From positions 62,001-126,000 of the forward strand of contig CADCXA010000043.1 of the NCBI GenBank assembly GCA_902806565.1: DNA of 64,000 bases, given 5' to 3'. How positions within the stretch are numbered: the first letter of the stretch is position 1; every line of letters starts with the position of its first letter. Shown one piece after another: positions 14,291 through 28,073 of the stretch. Under the pieces are notes generated by a model that was not told where the DNA came from, searched no databases, and was given only the letters and a program-made list of their open reading frames with translations. Source of the stretch: Hypoxylon rubiginosum. Taxonomy: Eukaryota; Ascomycota; Sordariomycetes; Xylariales; Hypoxylaceae. Both the position numbers and the translations under genes were made by a program.

Positions 14291-17200
14291 TTAAACTAGG
14301 CCTGCGCATTTAACAACGGCAACCTCTCCATTCCTTGGACAAAGAAAACAAATTTCCGCTTCCCAAATAGTACATAAAGAGAGGCAGTCCATGCCAATCA
14401 AGTCTCCCGGAAGGCAGAATAGCTCTTTGAATGGCTTCTTCACGGCAATATTGGTTCTATGATGGTTAGGATAAAGTGACAAGTTAGCCGTTGCTATGCT
14501 ATTCCCAGCTCTAGGCGTAGGCATAGTATTAGACGAGATAAGTTGCCAGGAGCAGATTGAATAGTCTCTGGAGAGGAATATGAGACGATTGTGCGAAAGA
14601 AAGGAGAGCGGAATTGCGATTTCAGATGACACAGCGTATGGGAGGATAGTTGGATTTATCACATCCGGCTTCCTTTGATGTTCGGTTCCCAGGGTTTCTT
14701 CGAATGACGTTAGGAATTCTGCCGTTTTGAAACAATGGAGTGTCCGTTCTTTCTTGTTGTGGTTACGAGAAGATACTTGGACTAACACGTGTTCCCTATC
14801 CTGCGTGACGAGGACCTTATCTATCGTGGCGTAGTCCAAGTGGTTCCAAGGGCCAACGGTGATGGAGTAAATCTCAACTAGCTTCCAGTACAATATCCGT
14901 ATTTCGTTTGGTCCAAATCCAACGACCAGTTCTGGATCTTGCGGGTGCGCAATCCATACGCTGTGATCGAATTCTGCTAATTCCAGTGAATGTTCTACCG
15001 ATGATGATGTGAGCGAGATAGAATGTATAGTATTGCCGATCGATATCAGGAGAACGCTCGAATTGTGGTGGAAGAGCAACTGGGTAATTGGCCCCTTTCC
15101 CTTGCCTTTCATTGGGATTTCTGCCATGGCCTCTACGGCCAGTTCGGGTGTTTCCGCGTATTCGGGTACTCTCATGATGAAAATCCTTTTGGCCGAGTCG
15201 GAGAAGCAGATGTACCGTCCGTCACTGCTCCAGCTTGTTTGTTCAATGCTCAAAAAGCCTCGAGACGCATAGATGTCGAGAGACTTCTCCTTATGCAAGT
15301 CTACCAAACGCACCACTCCTCTCACTGTTCCGTAGCTGTAGAGGTGCCCAACCGGAGATGCACCAAGCACCGTGATAGAGTCGATCCTCCGGGATGAACT
15401 GATATAAGTCGAAAGGCTCTGACTCAGGTGCTCTGTCTCAAATCCGCTCTCACCTTGGCCTGTCTGCTCTGCAAACTTCAGCAGGACGTTTGGCTCCCAC
15501 ACGTTCCTGTGGTCACCTCTGATATCGAAAAGGCGCTTCTGATCGGGGATGTTAACTGATAGATTAGACCGAGGTTAGACGCAGTAAATATTTTCACTGT
15601 CCCACGCGCATCGCCGGTTGCGAGGAGGTTTCCATCTCTGCTCATAGCCAGTCTAGCTGCTCCTGTAGCCATCTCAACGACTTCACCATCATAAGGACAC
15701 CATTTGAACAGCACACCCTCGATGTAGAGACCCAGGAGTTCAGGAGAGTGAGGATGCCAGACGGCGCCGATTACATCGCCTATAGCAATTCGCTCTCTTT
15801 TTCGCCAGCAAGTGCACTGGCCCTTCCAGCTCCCACGCCGAAAGCGGGTAGCTTCGGTACGCTACGGCGACTAAAGTGCCATCCTTATTTAGAGCCATGT
15901 AGCTTGATGATTGTGCGTAATACCCTTCGAGTTCCGGTTCGTCTAGTTCAGCTACAAGTTTCCAGGTCGGATGCTGTTGGTTCATGCCAAGTGATCGTAT
16001 TCTCCGGTTTTCAGCACCGACAAGGAGAGTCCTGCCACTATCTTTAAATAGCATGGTTAAAGGTCGAGGTCGTGAAGTTACGTTGTCAACCGATATCGTA
16101 CAGATACCAGTAGAAGTTTCCCATATCTTCGTCGTTCGATATCCGTAGGTAGCAAAGAGAGCGCCTGAACTATCAAGTTCCATTCGGTATACTCGTTCGC
16201 CATGCTTCATTGGAGAGGCCGTCGTTTCTTCAAATGTTGAGTCGTATATAAATACACTTCCCGGAGAAGCAAGGATAGTAACTAGAGCACCAGATGACAA
16301 TATAGATGATGCATAGCTGCCATGCGCCAGTGATATGCGCGCAACTGAATCGTCCCAATCCTCAGCTGATACACCTGACAGTGCGATATGCTTTGCCTCT
16401 GCTTTCCCAAAGAGTTGATAGATTGAGGAATTGCGAGGGCAGAATGGAGGGACGAGCTTGTATATCGCTTCAGGATTTCGTTGCAAGCTAGCACCGAACA
16501 TCCCTACCAGCTTCACGAAATCTGTAGACCAGCGTTCAAGAAGTTCTTGCCCTATAATATGTTGTCTCATGCCCCTTGAAGTTGCGGCGAACTTTCGGCG
16601 TCGAAGACAATATTTCGAAAGGTTTATTGAAGATTCGACGAGTACGTGCTGCTTTTTACTAGCAGCAAGGATTTGTATCCATGTAAGAACCCAGTGGTTA
16701 GTCAAGAATTTCCCAAGAACCTTATCGACCTGACCATCGTTGAGTAACGCGGTTACCAAGTGTGAAGATCACCAGCTTGAAGCATAACCCACGAAATCAG
16801 AGATTTGGTTCCGGTTTATCTGGCTCCGAAGACCGATAGTCATGAGACACTTCATACAGCTCAAGAACATACGCTCATGGGCGTAGCCAGGATCAATATT
16901 AAAAGGCCGCTTGGTGTTACTTAGTAGATACTCGCGAGCGGTATGATGTATTAGTGTGACGTTGCCACCGTTATCAACAGCCACGAAGCCGCCGCAGAGA
17001 TCCACTATCAAGCGTTCAAAGTCCAGGAGTTGAGACGTATCTTCATCCAATGACCGTGATAATCCGGCAATCTTCAATCCACGAAATGAGCAAGTAACGA
17101 ACTGCAAAATGCTCGATGCTAATCCTCTATTCGTTGCCGAGGAGTTTTGTGCAATCGACAAGGCCATGCGGTCATAGAGGGCTTCCATCCCAGTCGGTAG

Positions 17201-19146
17201 CTCTTGGAGTGCGAGCTCAACACCGGTGAGTCGATGGCATGAATTCAGCTTGTCTACAGCAAGCCGCACCCACTAGAAGTTATCAGTCCAAGCTAACGCC
17301 GGGAGAATAGTTTCCTATCATGAGGACTTACAAGAAAGTTATTCTGCGATCCTTCCACAACACGTTTCACAACACTTTCTCTGAAATCAGAGTCTCCAGG
17401 CATGCTAAGTTCTTGGCGAACGTAGCGCTGTAAATCTTCTAGATGGCCCTTAATTCCGATCATTTTCAGACTTAACGTATTTGGAACCTTTTGAAAAGTA
17501 GCTTCGATCTCGGGGGTACTACGTCCCACGAGAAGTATACGGAGCGGTACAGAGGAAGATGAGACGTCCGAGAGCAACTTAATGATTGCCCGAGGGTCGT
17601 GCGCCTCATCTAGTCCATCGATGACCCAGTACAGAGGTCTAATACCCTCCATTTTGAAGAGAATGGATCTGAAAATGCGATCCCAAATCGTTCTAGGGTC
17701 TGCAGTTTCGTAGTCAATGGCTTCACTGGTGAGCTCAAGTGGTTTTCCTAGAAATTTCGGTATCATCTGGGCCATTTGATAGACAATTGAACGCAGAAGA
17801 GCACTGAGAGTTCGTTTCTTCTGGTCGCCGATTCTTATGAAGAAATATTGACAACAGGCGCCTTTTTCAACAAGACTGTTGATAATGAATGAAGACAGCA
17901 CTGACTTCCCATTTGCGGCTCCTCCATATAGAAATAAAAGAGTGGAAGTTGACTCGGGTGCCTGAAACCATTGGACAAAGTCTTCGTTCTGGAAAACCCA
18001 TTCGCAAGTCCCCGGAGTCCATTGGTCCCGGAAGAAGCTGTAATCAGTGGATGGAAGCTCTGTGATGGCCAGCAAGGACTTCAGATCATGTGGCGCATCT
18101 CGGTATGATAGAGTTGTTTTTTTATAAGTGCTAGATGAGATGACCTTTTTAACAAGCGGAATGAGGACGTTTCTGACAATGATGTAATTAGGATCATTGG
18201 GGCTTTCATATTTGCAAACGCCATGATGATCTGCATCTAATGCCTTCGACGTCTCTCCAGGATAACCAAGTACTGACGAGTCCTTTTCCAGTACCGTCTA
18301 CAGAGCATTAGCAGAGTCGGGTGAAGCTTTAAACGTACTTACAACTCGAGCATTGAGAAAGATCGATGTAGGCTGGGTCTCATAGAATGAAATGATGTCT
18401 AGCCGAGTTGCAATGTGACGAAATTGTTCATTAAGTCTTTGCAGAGTAATTGAGTTTTTGGCAAGCTCAGATATGTACAGTTTCGAGTTGACAATCATCG
18501 TGGTTTGTAGAATTCGGTTTAGTGTCTCGGCTAGATGCGTTCCGCGATGTGGTGTGGAAAGGAAAGCAATCGCTGAGATGGATTTAATAATAGACTCGTA
18601 CTCGGGGTCGTTCTGGCCCCGCATATACGCCTACGAGGTATGAGTATAGAAGCAGACATATCGGTGACTGGACATTGCTACCTCCTTAACTATAAGCCCT
18701 CCCATGCTATGAGCCACGAAGATTAGGGGCACCTGGTAGCTAAGTTAGATATATCCGAAGCCATGATACTGATATTTTATACTCACGCTACCCATACATA
18801 GATCTTCCTTTTGTTCATCCCTCGCGTACTTGAGATTAAGCAACAGATCTTTAGCGAAATCAAGTACCGTCGTGCTAACACTTCCAGTCTTGCGAAAATT
18901 GGCATTGTAGCCAAAGGTCGAGATTCTTGCCTGGCAGATATCAGGCTCGAAGGGAAGAAATTTCGAAGGCCAGAATAATTCCGGATCTTTATCTTTTGAC
19001 CATGTCCACCGACTTGTTCCACCAAGACCGTGTATGAAAACGATGTCCGCCTTGTGGTCATTTTGTGGGGTATATACGACAGTAAGACCGAGAGGCCCGG
19101 CTTCCGTCTCATTCCTCTTGTGTGGCTGAGCGCTTCTCGCCGTCAC
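14291..19146 (-). pseudogene. NLR-like gene: SesB-type hydrolase - NACHT - WD40-like tail, broken
   Basis: Exons read from the ATG at 19,146: 19,146-18,787; 18,732-18,682; 18,630-18,343; 18,297-17,332; 17,272 onward. All four introns have GT-AG ends and keep phase. The N-terminus is a SesB-like alpha/beta hydrolase with VFIHGLGG and the nucleophile elbow AHSMGG across exon 2, plus FLSTPHRGT. A NACHT ATPase follows, with P-loop GGAANGKS and Walker B WVIDGLDEA in exon 4. A TGA at 16,769-16,771 stops the frame after 722 residues. Beyond it the family-like sequence continues in the same frame, then shifts near 15,805-15,820 and again near 15,550 (where roughly eight expected residues also seem missing), and runs to a normal end at 14,291 (GEVAVVKCAGLV). 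The tail holds WD40-like stretches such as LATGDARGTVKIF. Fungal NLRs of this type act in non-self recognition and cell death. A hydrolase-NACHT product of 722 residues remains possible. Confidence 0.8.
16769..16771 (-). other. in-frame TGA in the NLR-like gene
   Basis: The codon follows ...GYASSW and precedes SSHLVTALLND, both of which fit the family. The frame is unbroken apart from this codon, so this is a nonsense codon and not an intron or exon end: no GT donor and AG acceptor in phase surround it. Confidence 0.7.
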
Positions 19147-19767
19147 CGCCGATTGAGATATGTGAGGGCGTAGTGTGGTCTCAACTTGAACCTGACGGGT
19201 TGTGCCAGAGACGACAGATGGACTTGAGTCAGAACTTCGTGGTTCAAGCGTATCGGTAGTCCGTTGGAATCGTAGTAAACGATTTTCATCGCGGTCTTTC
19301 CTTCTGAAAATATGCAGTTTACGAAACTATAGAAAGGATTAGTTTTCAAGTCACTGGAAGCGAAACCAGTGACTAACCATATTACAAAGAGGTCAGTCCA
19401 AACCAAGTATTAGTCTCGTGTATGTCATATACATACATAATCTAGCCTTAGCTAGAAACAAGACTAAAGGGTGAGGTACTAAGGGGTAAGGTTGGCATAG
19501 CTGTGGTAAATTGGTTTGAATGTTGGCAGACAGATATCTCAGGATGCAGTGCGCTTATGTACGTGATCTGCATGTGCTATAAGGGGGGCTATGCGCCATC
19601 CAACTTATTATTGGACGCCTCGTCTTGATAGGCGTGCCCGCCTCAACGGGTCGGCGCTTATGCGCTACGGCCCGGAGCTGGTGGCGCCCGCATCGGGAGC
19701 GTTTTCACTTAGATAAATATCAAGCTAGGTTTAACGTGCTTCTAGCCTTTGTTTGAGTCTTCCTGCA
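19147..19767. other. intergenic region between NLR-like gene and split kinase gene
   Basis: This is the shared upstream region of two divergent genes. A minus-strand frame at 19,143-19,406 (87 codons) overlaps the NLR start but has no recognisable content. The notable part is a cluster of five small hairpins at 19,599-19,697, listed separately. The hairpin region is GC-rich and unlike its surroundings. Confidence 0.5.
19599..19697. other. cluster of five consecutive short hairpins
   Basis: Inverted repeats follow one another: TCCAA/TTGGA (19,599-19,615), ACGCCT/AGGCGT (19,615-19,635), CCCG/CGGG (19,637-19,650), GCGC/GCGC around TTAT (19,654-19,665), and CCCG/CGGG around CAT (19,687-19,697). 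Stems are perfect. This could be a structured RNA, the end of a small mobile element or a regulatory structure. It matches no tRNA or 5S pattern that I can see. Confidence 0.4.
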
Positions 19768-20007
19768 ATGTCTAGCCACGGGAAAGAGGAAAGATGTCGT
19801 TTGATTCTACCGGATAAGAAATGGGAATTAAAAGGGACTTTCCCATCAATAAGACCGTTGTTAGGGGTAAGTGCAAACTATTCTATACATGCCTAACCTT
19901 AGCTAACGCGTAAAATCGACTTTCAGTTATACCCAACGGAACCAGAGTCGTTTCTGCTAAGTTGAGCGGTGTATCAACCTGGGCGAAGATTACGAAAGTG
20001 TCGGTTA
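19768..20007 (+). pseudogene. fructosamine-kinase-like gene, 5' part (split by insertion)
   Basis: Exon 1 is 19,768-19,866 (MSSHGKEER...LLG). A canonical 60-bp intron follows (GTAAGT, CTAAC branch site, CAG) and exon 2 runs from 19,927. In exon 2 the frame IPNGTRVVSAKLSGVSTWAK fits the N-terminus of fungal fructosamine-3-kinase/aminoglycoside-phosphotransferase-like proteins, which phosphorylate ketoamines on glycated amino groups. Host coding sequence stops at 20,007, where the mobile element begins. The rest of the protein resumes in frame at 35,558. There is also a one-base frame conflict at the exon 1/exon 2 junction: exon 1 ends in phase 0, but the kinase frame needs one more base. Reading straight on gives only a 45-residue peptide ending at 19,965. 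The gene is not functional as it stands. Confidence 0.7.
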
Positions 20008-20019
20008 CTAGCTACGTAA

Positions 20020-20043
20020 CCCGGCCGTGTAAGCACGGCTGGG
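20020..20043 (-). repeat. 3'-terminal hairpin of the Helitron-like element
   Basis: Arms CCCGGCCGTG and CACGGCTGGG surround a TAAG loop (plus strand). Nine of ten pairs are perfect. It lies 8 bases inside the CTAG terminus at 20,008-20,011, the position expected for a Helitron 3' hairpin. Confidence 0.7.
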
Positions 20044-23000
20044 AGGGAAGCTGTGGGTTTTTTTTTTAGATTATATAAATATTTTATTATTATATTATAT
20101 TAATTTTATATAATTTAAATTAATTGGAATTTATTTATAAAAATATAAAATAAAAATTATAAAACTGGTATTTAATTATTAAGTTTATTATTTTTTATTA
20201 GAATTTTTTATTAATTTATATTATTTTTTTTTAATTAATATATTTATATTAATTATTTTACTTATATTTTATACCTTATATTTATATTTATATTTATTTT
20301 TTTTAAACTTTTATTTAAATTTTATTATTTCTTTTTTTAGAAATTTTTTAATTAGTAATTATTTTTTTTTTTAATTATTAAAATATTATTATATTTATAT
20401 TTATTAAAGTTTTATTTATTATTAATTTAAATGTTATTATTATTATTAATAAAACTATTAAATAATAAAATTAAATTAATATTTAATTTAAATATAATAT
20501 TATTAAATATAAACTTAAGTTATTTAATTTTAATATAAGTTAAAATCGATATTAATTTTATATATTTTATTTTTAGTTTTTTATTAGTTTTAAACTTTTT
20601 TTTATAATTATTATTACTAGTTGTTAATTTTAATTTATTTTATTTTTATATAATAAGGGCTTTTTTATAATATTAATAATAAATATTAAAATTATTATTA
20701 TTAAATTTTAAATTTAAATTTAAAAAGCTTTTTTTTAAAACTAAAAAATAATGTTTATAATTATTTTTTAATTACTAACTTTTTAATTTTAAGCTTTTTA
20801 ATTTTAAGTTTTTTAACTGCTAGTTTTTACTTTGTTTTTTCCCCTTTTTTTAATTATTTATTTTTAATATTTTTATTTATAATTTATATATTTTAATTAA
20901 AATTTTTAATAGTTTTTATTTATAATATTTATTTTTTTAAAGTTTTATTAATAATAAATTAAATTTTTAATTTTTTATTATTTTTTTATTTTTAAATAAT
21001 AAGGTTATTTTATTATATATTAAACTTTAAATAAAATATATAAATATATATTAAAAAAACGTTTTTAAAATAAAATAATATTTAATATTATAATAAAAGT
21101 TTAAATATAATAAGTTTTTATTAATAAAAAGTTTTAATAAATTTAATATATAAATTTATAATATATATAACCTATTTAATTTATTATTTTTATTTTTATT
21201 TTCTTTTAATATTATAACTATATAATTATAATTAAATAAATAATAAATATTATTTTAAATTATTATTTAATTTTTATTATTATTAAAAAAATTATTTATA
21301 TTTAAAAATAAAGTTATAAAATATTATATATAATAATTATTAAATTAAGTTAAATATATTTTTAATATAATATAAGTTATTTTAATTTTAATTAATGTTT
21401 TTATAAAATAATAAATCTTAATTAAAAAGTTATAATTATTTATTAGTTTTTTTAAGTTTATTATAATTTTAATAATTAAAACTTATAAAAATATTTTCTT
21501 ATTATTTAAAATTAACTTATTTAAAATTAACTTATTTAAAATTAGTTTATTTATAATTAATTTATCGTGTTTATATTTTAAGCTTATTATTTTTTTTATA
21601 GTAAAAATAAAATAATAAATATTATTTATTAATTAAAATTTAAATAAAAAATATAATTATTTATTAATATTATTTTATTAATAAATTTAAATAATTATTA
21701 TAATATTATAATAAAAAAATATTTAATATTATTTATTAATTAGATTTATTAATAATTATTAAACAGTAAAATCTTATAATTAAATATAATAAATAATTTA
21801 TTTTTAAAGGTTTTTAAAATATAAAAATTATATTTATTTTTATATATTTATAATATATTAATATTTCTTTTTAACGTTAAATATTAATAGTTACTAATAA
21901 TAATAATATAAATAATATAAACTATTTTATAATTAATATTAAAAGTTATATTAAAGTAATTTAAAAAGTTAAAATTAAATAATAACTTTATTTTTAAGTA
22001 TTTTAAATAATATATATTAAGTTTATATTATAATTATATATATAAATTATATAAAAATAACTTATAAATTAAATAATATAATTTATTAATATTATTTATT
22101 TTTAAATATATAAATATAATATATATAAATTTAAATATATATAAATAATAGAAAATTATATTTATTATAATATAAATAAAATTATAAGAATTTATTTATA
22201 TAAGTTATTTAAATATTTAAATAATAAGTTATTTTAAAGTTTAAAATATTAATAATTTATTATTTATTTATATATATAAATAAGTTATATAATATATAAA
22301 TATTTTTTAACATTATTTTTTTTATTTTTTATTTTAATATTTACTTTTTATTAATATATTTTTTATTAATATAAAATATAAAATAAATTTAAAAAAAAAA
22401 TTTATAGTTACTATATTTTTTAATAATAATAATAATATATTTAATTAAATTTAAAAAGTTATTTATATTTTTTATTTTAAATATAATTTATTATATATAT
22501 TAATTATTTTATATATTATTAATAATAATAAACTTTATTATTTATTATTTTATAAAACTTATATAATTATTATTAAAAATATTTAAAATAATATTAAAAA
22601 TATATAAAAACTGTATTTTTTTTTATTTATTAATTAAATTATTTTTTATTTGTTAATATTTTAAAATAATTTAATTAATATTAAGATTTATTATTTTTAC
22701 GTTTTTTATAAAAGCCGTGTAAATATAAATTATATATTTAAATATTATAATTAGTTTTAAATATTATATATATATAATTATATTAATTATTTTTATTATA
22801 ATTAATATATTATATTTAGTAATTTTTTTTTAGAAGTATTAGTTTTTTTTTTATAAAAATATATTTAAGCGATAAAAAGAAATATATATTAATAATTTAT
22901 TTAATTATATTAATTTTAAATTTAATTTTAATTATAGTTATTACGTTTTTATATTATAATTAATAAAATTAAAAAATAATTATATTATATTTAAAATTAT

Positions 23001-23517
23001 AAATTTTTAATTATTAGTTAATTAAATATATATATATTTTATAAAAAATTTATTAAATGTTATTTATATTTTTTTTTTTAACTATATGTTTTTTTGTTAA
23101 AATTTTTATTATATTTAAAATAAAAATTATATTATTATTTATTTAAAATTAAACTTTAAATAAAAAAATAAACTTTATTTAATATTATATATTTTTTAGT
23201 TATTAACTAAGTATTATAATATAAATATTAAAATATATATATTATTTTATAATTATTTTTTTTATTTAATCTTTTATATTTTAATTAAATTTTTATTTGT
23301 TTATTTCGCTTAAGTTTTATTTATTAAAAAAGTAATTAAAATGTTTAATAATAATATTTTTTATTAAAAATATTTTATTATTTTTTTTAAATATAAAGGT
23401 TTTTATAATAAATAATTTATATAATAAATAATAACGGTAAAATAACTTTTTAATTTTAAAATAAAAGTTATTAATATTAAAAAAGTTAGTTAAAAATGTA
23501 ATATTAATAAAGTTTTA

Positions 23518-23645
23518 TAAAATATAAATAAAATTAAAAAAAAAAACGCGAGCGAAGCTAAAAAAAAGAATATAAATAAAATTAAAAAAAAAATATATAA
23601 ATAAAATTAAAAAAAAAACGTAAATAAAATTAAAAAAAAAAGCGA
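23518..23645. repeat. tandem ATAAATAAAATTAAAAAA units
   Basis: Four to five copies of a unit of about 25-27 bp ending in a long A-run, some followed by ACG or AGCG. It lies inside the AT-rich element and carries no gene. Confidence 0.65.
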
Positions 23646-23784
23646 TATTAAATATTTAAATAAACGCTTAGTTTATTTAATATATATTAAGTAAATAAAG
23701 TTTAATAATAATAATAATTTTAAGTATTTTTTTTAAAAATATTATTATAAAAAATTAATATTTTTAACACGTATTAAATAATTT

Positions 23785-23810
23785 AAATTTATTAGTAATA
23801 ATAATAACGG

Positions 23811-23857
<47 letters not shown>

Positions 23858-23858
23858 G
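23785..23858. repeat. (AAT)n microsatellite
   Basis: An almost uninterrupted run of AAT/ATA triplets, with GGT and AAA interruptions near its left end. Simple repeat. Confidence 0.8.
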
Positions 23859-26800
23859 TTTTAACTTTTTTTTTTTCGGCGATTTAAATAACAACTTTTA
23901 GTTTAATTAAAAGGAAAAAGTTAAATTTAATTTTTTATATTTAAATATTAAAATTAAATTTATATTATTTTATTTATTTATTAATTTTAATTTTATTTTA
24001 AAGTTGTTTATATTTATATTTAGTTTAATAAATAATAATAATTAAAGTTTAAATTATTATAAAAATTATTTTATTTTATTTATTTTTTATATAGTTTTTA
24101 TTAATATTAAATTCTTTATTAATATTAAGTTTTTTATTAATATTAATTTTAAGGTTAATTATAAAGTTATTTCCAAGCGTATTTATAATAATTATATTTA
24201 TTAAAAGGTTTAATTTTTTTTAATGTTTTATTTATAAAAAATTAGGTTTTTTTTAATATATTATAATTAAAAAGGTTAGATTTTTTTTATATATTATTTT
24301 TTTATATATATAATTTATAATATTTTTTAAATAAATGTTTTTATAAAAATAATATTTTATAAAATATATACGTATAAATAAAAGGAAAACAATTTAATAA
24401 ATTAATTTATTATTTTATATATTATTTAATAAGAATTTTAAGTTAATATTTTTTTATATTTTTAAAATATAAGATTTTTTTTTATATTATAACTTTATAA
24501 TATAAAATTAAAAACATTTAATTAAATAATTTTTACTTATTTAAAACTTATTTTTAATATTAATTAGTTTTATAATTATAATTTATTTAAAACTTTTATT
24601 TTTTTTATTATTTTATATATATTTTAAACTAGTTTATTTTTAATATATAACACGTATTTAATTATTATATATTCTTTTAAATTATTATTAAAATATAATT
24701 TATATAATATTAATTTTAAATTATTTAGTATTTTTTTTACTTGTTTAATTTAAATAATTATTTAATTTAAATTTTTAAATTTTATAAACTTTTATAATTA
24801 TTTTTAATTAATATTATTTAAATTTATATAGTTTATAAGATCTTTTTTTAGTTTATAAAAAATGTTTTTTAAAAAACTTTATTAATTTTAAAAAACCTTT
24901 TAATTTTATTTTAATTTTTTTATATTATAAAAATAATATTTATAATAATTATTATTATTAAATTAAGAAAATAATTTTATAGTTTTATAAATTAAAATAA
25001 TAATAATTAATATATTAATTTTTATTTATTAAACTTATTATCTTATAATATAAACTATTTTAATTTTTTTAAGTTTAATTAAAAATAAGTATTAATTTTA
25101 AATTAAAATAAATTAAATTATTTTCTAGCTTTATTTTATACGCTTAAAATTTTTTATTATATTAATAAAAATAATAATTATTTTATATTAAAAAATAATA
25201 AAAATTTAGTTAAATATATATAGTAAATTTTAATTAAAATTAAAAAAATAAAAATAAATAATATTATAGTTTTAATATTTAATAATTTATATATATATTA
25301 AACTTTATTATTTTCTTAAATAAACATTTTATTAATAATTTAATAACTTATTATTAAATGGATTTTTTTATTAAATATATAATATAAAAACTAGGTTTAT
25401 TATTATAAAAAAATTAAGTTAAATAAAATATTAACTATTAATTATAAAAATAAATTTATATTAATTTTTTCTAATTAATTTAAAAGTTTTAATTACTATT
25501 AACTACTTATATATAAATATATAATATTATTTTATTTTTAAAATAAAGTTATATTAATTATAAGGTAAATAATAATAAATTTTAATATTATTTTATTTTA
25601 TTTAATTATTTTAATAATATATATATTAACTGTTATTATAATAATACTAAAAGTAAATATTTTTATTAATTTAATATATAATATATAAATATTAATAAAT
25701 TTAAATAATAATAGTTAATTTTTTTAATAACTATTAATAAATATATTAAAATAAACGGTATATTAATTAATATTTTTATATTAATTTTAATTTCTTTTTA
25801 ATATAACTTTTTACTATTAATAATTAAAGAAAATATAAAGTTTACGGTAAAATAAAAACCAATTAATATTTATTTATTTAAAACGATTAAAATAATTTAC
25901 GGTTTATTATTTTAATTATTTAATATAATAAAAAAAATAAAATAATTAAAATATAATAAAACTTTTTATTTTAAAAAAAAAAATTAAATTAAGTAATTAA
26001 TTAAAAACGTTTTATATATATATTAAATATAATATTATTTATAGTATTTTTTTTTAATTATTTATTAATTTTTATAGAATTTTAAGATATATAATATTTA
26101 ATAATTTATTAAATTTTATTTTTAATATTTTTAAAACTTTTAATTTTTAAATAAACTTAACTTTTAATATAGTTATATAAAACTATTTATATATAAATAT
26201 AGGAATTTTTTAATTAATATTAATTATATTAAAAAATTATTTTTATAACTTATTTATAGTTATAATAAAGTAAATTAATATTAAAAACTATTATTTAAAT
26301 TATATAAATAACTGGTTTTTATTATTTTAAATTAATTTAACTTTTAATAAAATATATTTTATTTTATTAAATAACTTACTAAGAATTTTAATTTTTATAT
26401 TATATTTATTAAACTAAATTATAATTATTTAAATATTATTATAAAAACCTTAATTAAGATTTAAGTTACGTAATATTATAATAAAAAGATTAACTTTTAA
26501 TTTTAATTTAACTAATAATATTTTTTTTAATTATAAAGTTTAAATTATTTTAATTAATATTTTTTTAATTTATTAGTTATTTATTTTAATAAATTTATTT
26601 ATTAAAAAATATTTTTATTTCTTTTTAAAGATATTAAATAATAAATTATTATTAATTTTTTATATAAATATATTATATATAAATAAAATAAATTTAAAAG
26701 TAAAAATATTTAAATTATATAATATATTATTTAAAATTTTCTTTAAGTAAATATAATTATAAAAATCCTTAATATTATTAAATATTTTTATTATATTAAA

Positions 26801-28014
26801 TAATAATATTAATTTATTAATTTTAAAACTATAAAAAATTATTTAAAATTATTATAAAAACTTTATATTTTTTATATTATTTTATTAAACCTTTATATTT
26901 TTTATTAAATATAACTTTTAAATTTTAAATTATAAAAATAAATTTTATAAATAAATATTAATAATTTATAATTTTAATCCTTTTTTAACTATAAATAGAA
27001 TTTATATAAAATCTTTTTTAAATAAAATAAATATTTTATTAAATAAAAATTAATTTTTTTATATATTATATAATATTTTATAAATTATTTTAAATATATA
27101 TTTATATTATATAATAACTTTATTTTAAATAATTAATAATATTTATTAAAAGAGATTTATTTTTATTAACCTTTTTTAAATATTATATATTAAATTATTA
27201 TTTAAAGTAATAAAAATTTTAAATTATAAATAAGTAATTTTTTTACTAGGTAATAAAAACATTATAATATTAAATAAAATTATATATAATATAATTTTTT
27301 TTTAATTAATAATAATAATAAAATATTAAATATAAGAAGATTTTTTTAATTTTAATTAAGTTTTATAAATAAAAATATATAAAAAAAAAAGTTTATTTAA
27401 TAATTATTATAATAATATTATATATAATATATTAATTATTATTTAATATTAAAAACGTTTTATTATATAAGTTTATTTTAACGTTATAATTATAATTTAA
27501 CTTTTTTTTAAATAAATAATTAATATAAACCTTTTTTTAATTAAATTAAAATAAAAAGAAATTTATTTTATTTTAATCTTTTAAACTTATAGTAATTATT
27601 TTAATTAAATATAAATTATAATTTAAATAAATAGTTTTAATTAAGTTAAATAAACTTTATATTTTATTAAATATTTATATTAAATTATTATATATAAACT
27701 TTTAAAATTTATTTTAAATATAAACTAGATTTTAAATATCGCTTTTTTATAAAATATATATAAAAATAACTTTTAATTAACCGCCGGTTAAAAATATTTA
27801 CGTTTTTTTAAAAAAATTCTTTTAATAATTATTATTTTTTAAAAAGCTTTAAGCTTAATAAACGTTTTAAAACATTAAGTATTAAATATTATTATATTTT
27901 ATTAAATTAAATTAACTTTTAGTTTTAAAAATTAAAATAAAAAATATTTATAAATAAAATCTTTTATTAGTTTTTAAATAAATAAAATATATCCGATTAA
28001 ACTTTTTTATTATT

Positions 28015-28073
28015 TTTTACTTATATTTTATTTATTTATTTTTTACTTATATTTTATTTATTTATTTTTTACA
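28015..28073. repeat. 29-bp tandem duplication
   Basis: The unit TTTACTTATATTTTATTTAT plus a short T-rich tail occurs twice in direct succession, followed by a partial third copy. Confidence 0.6.

Noticed and set aside
15545..15820. Reading the two NLR frame breaks as introns
   Set aside because: The only GT-AG pairs that would fit are about 18-21 bp apart, far too short for a fungal intron.
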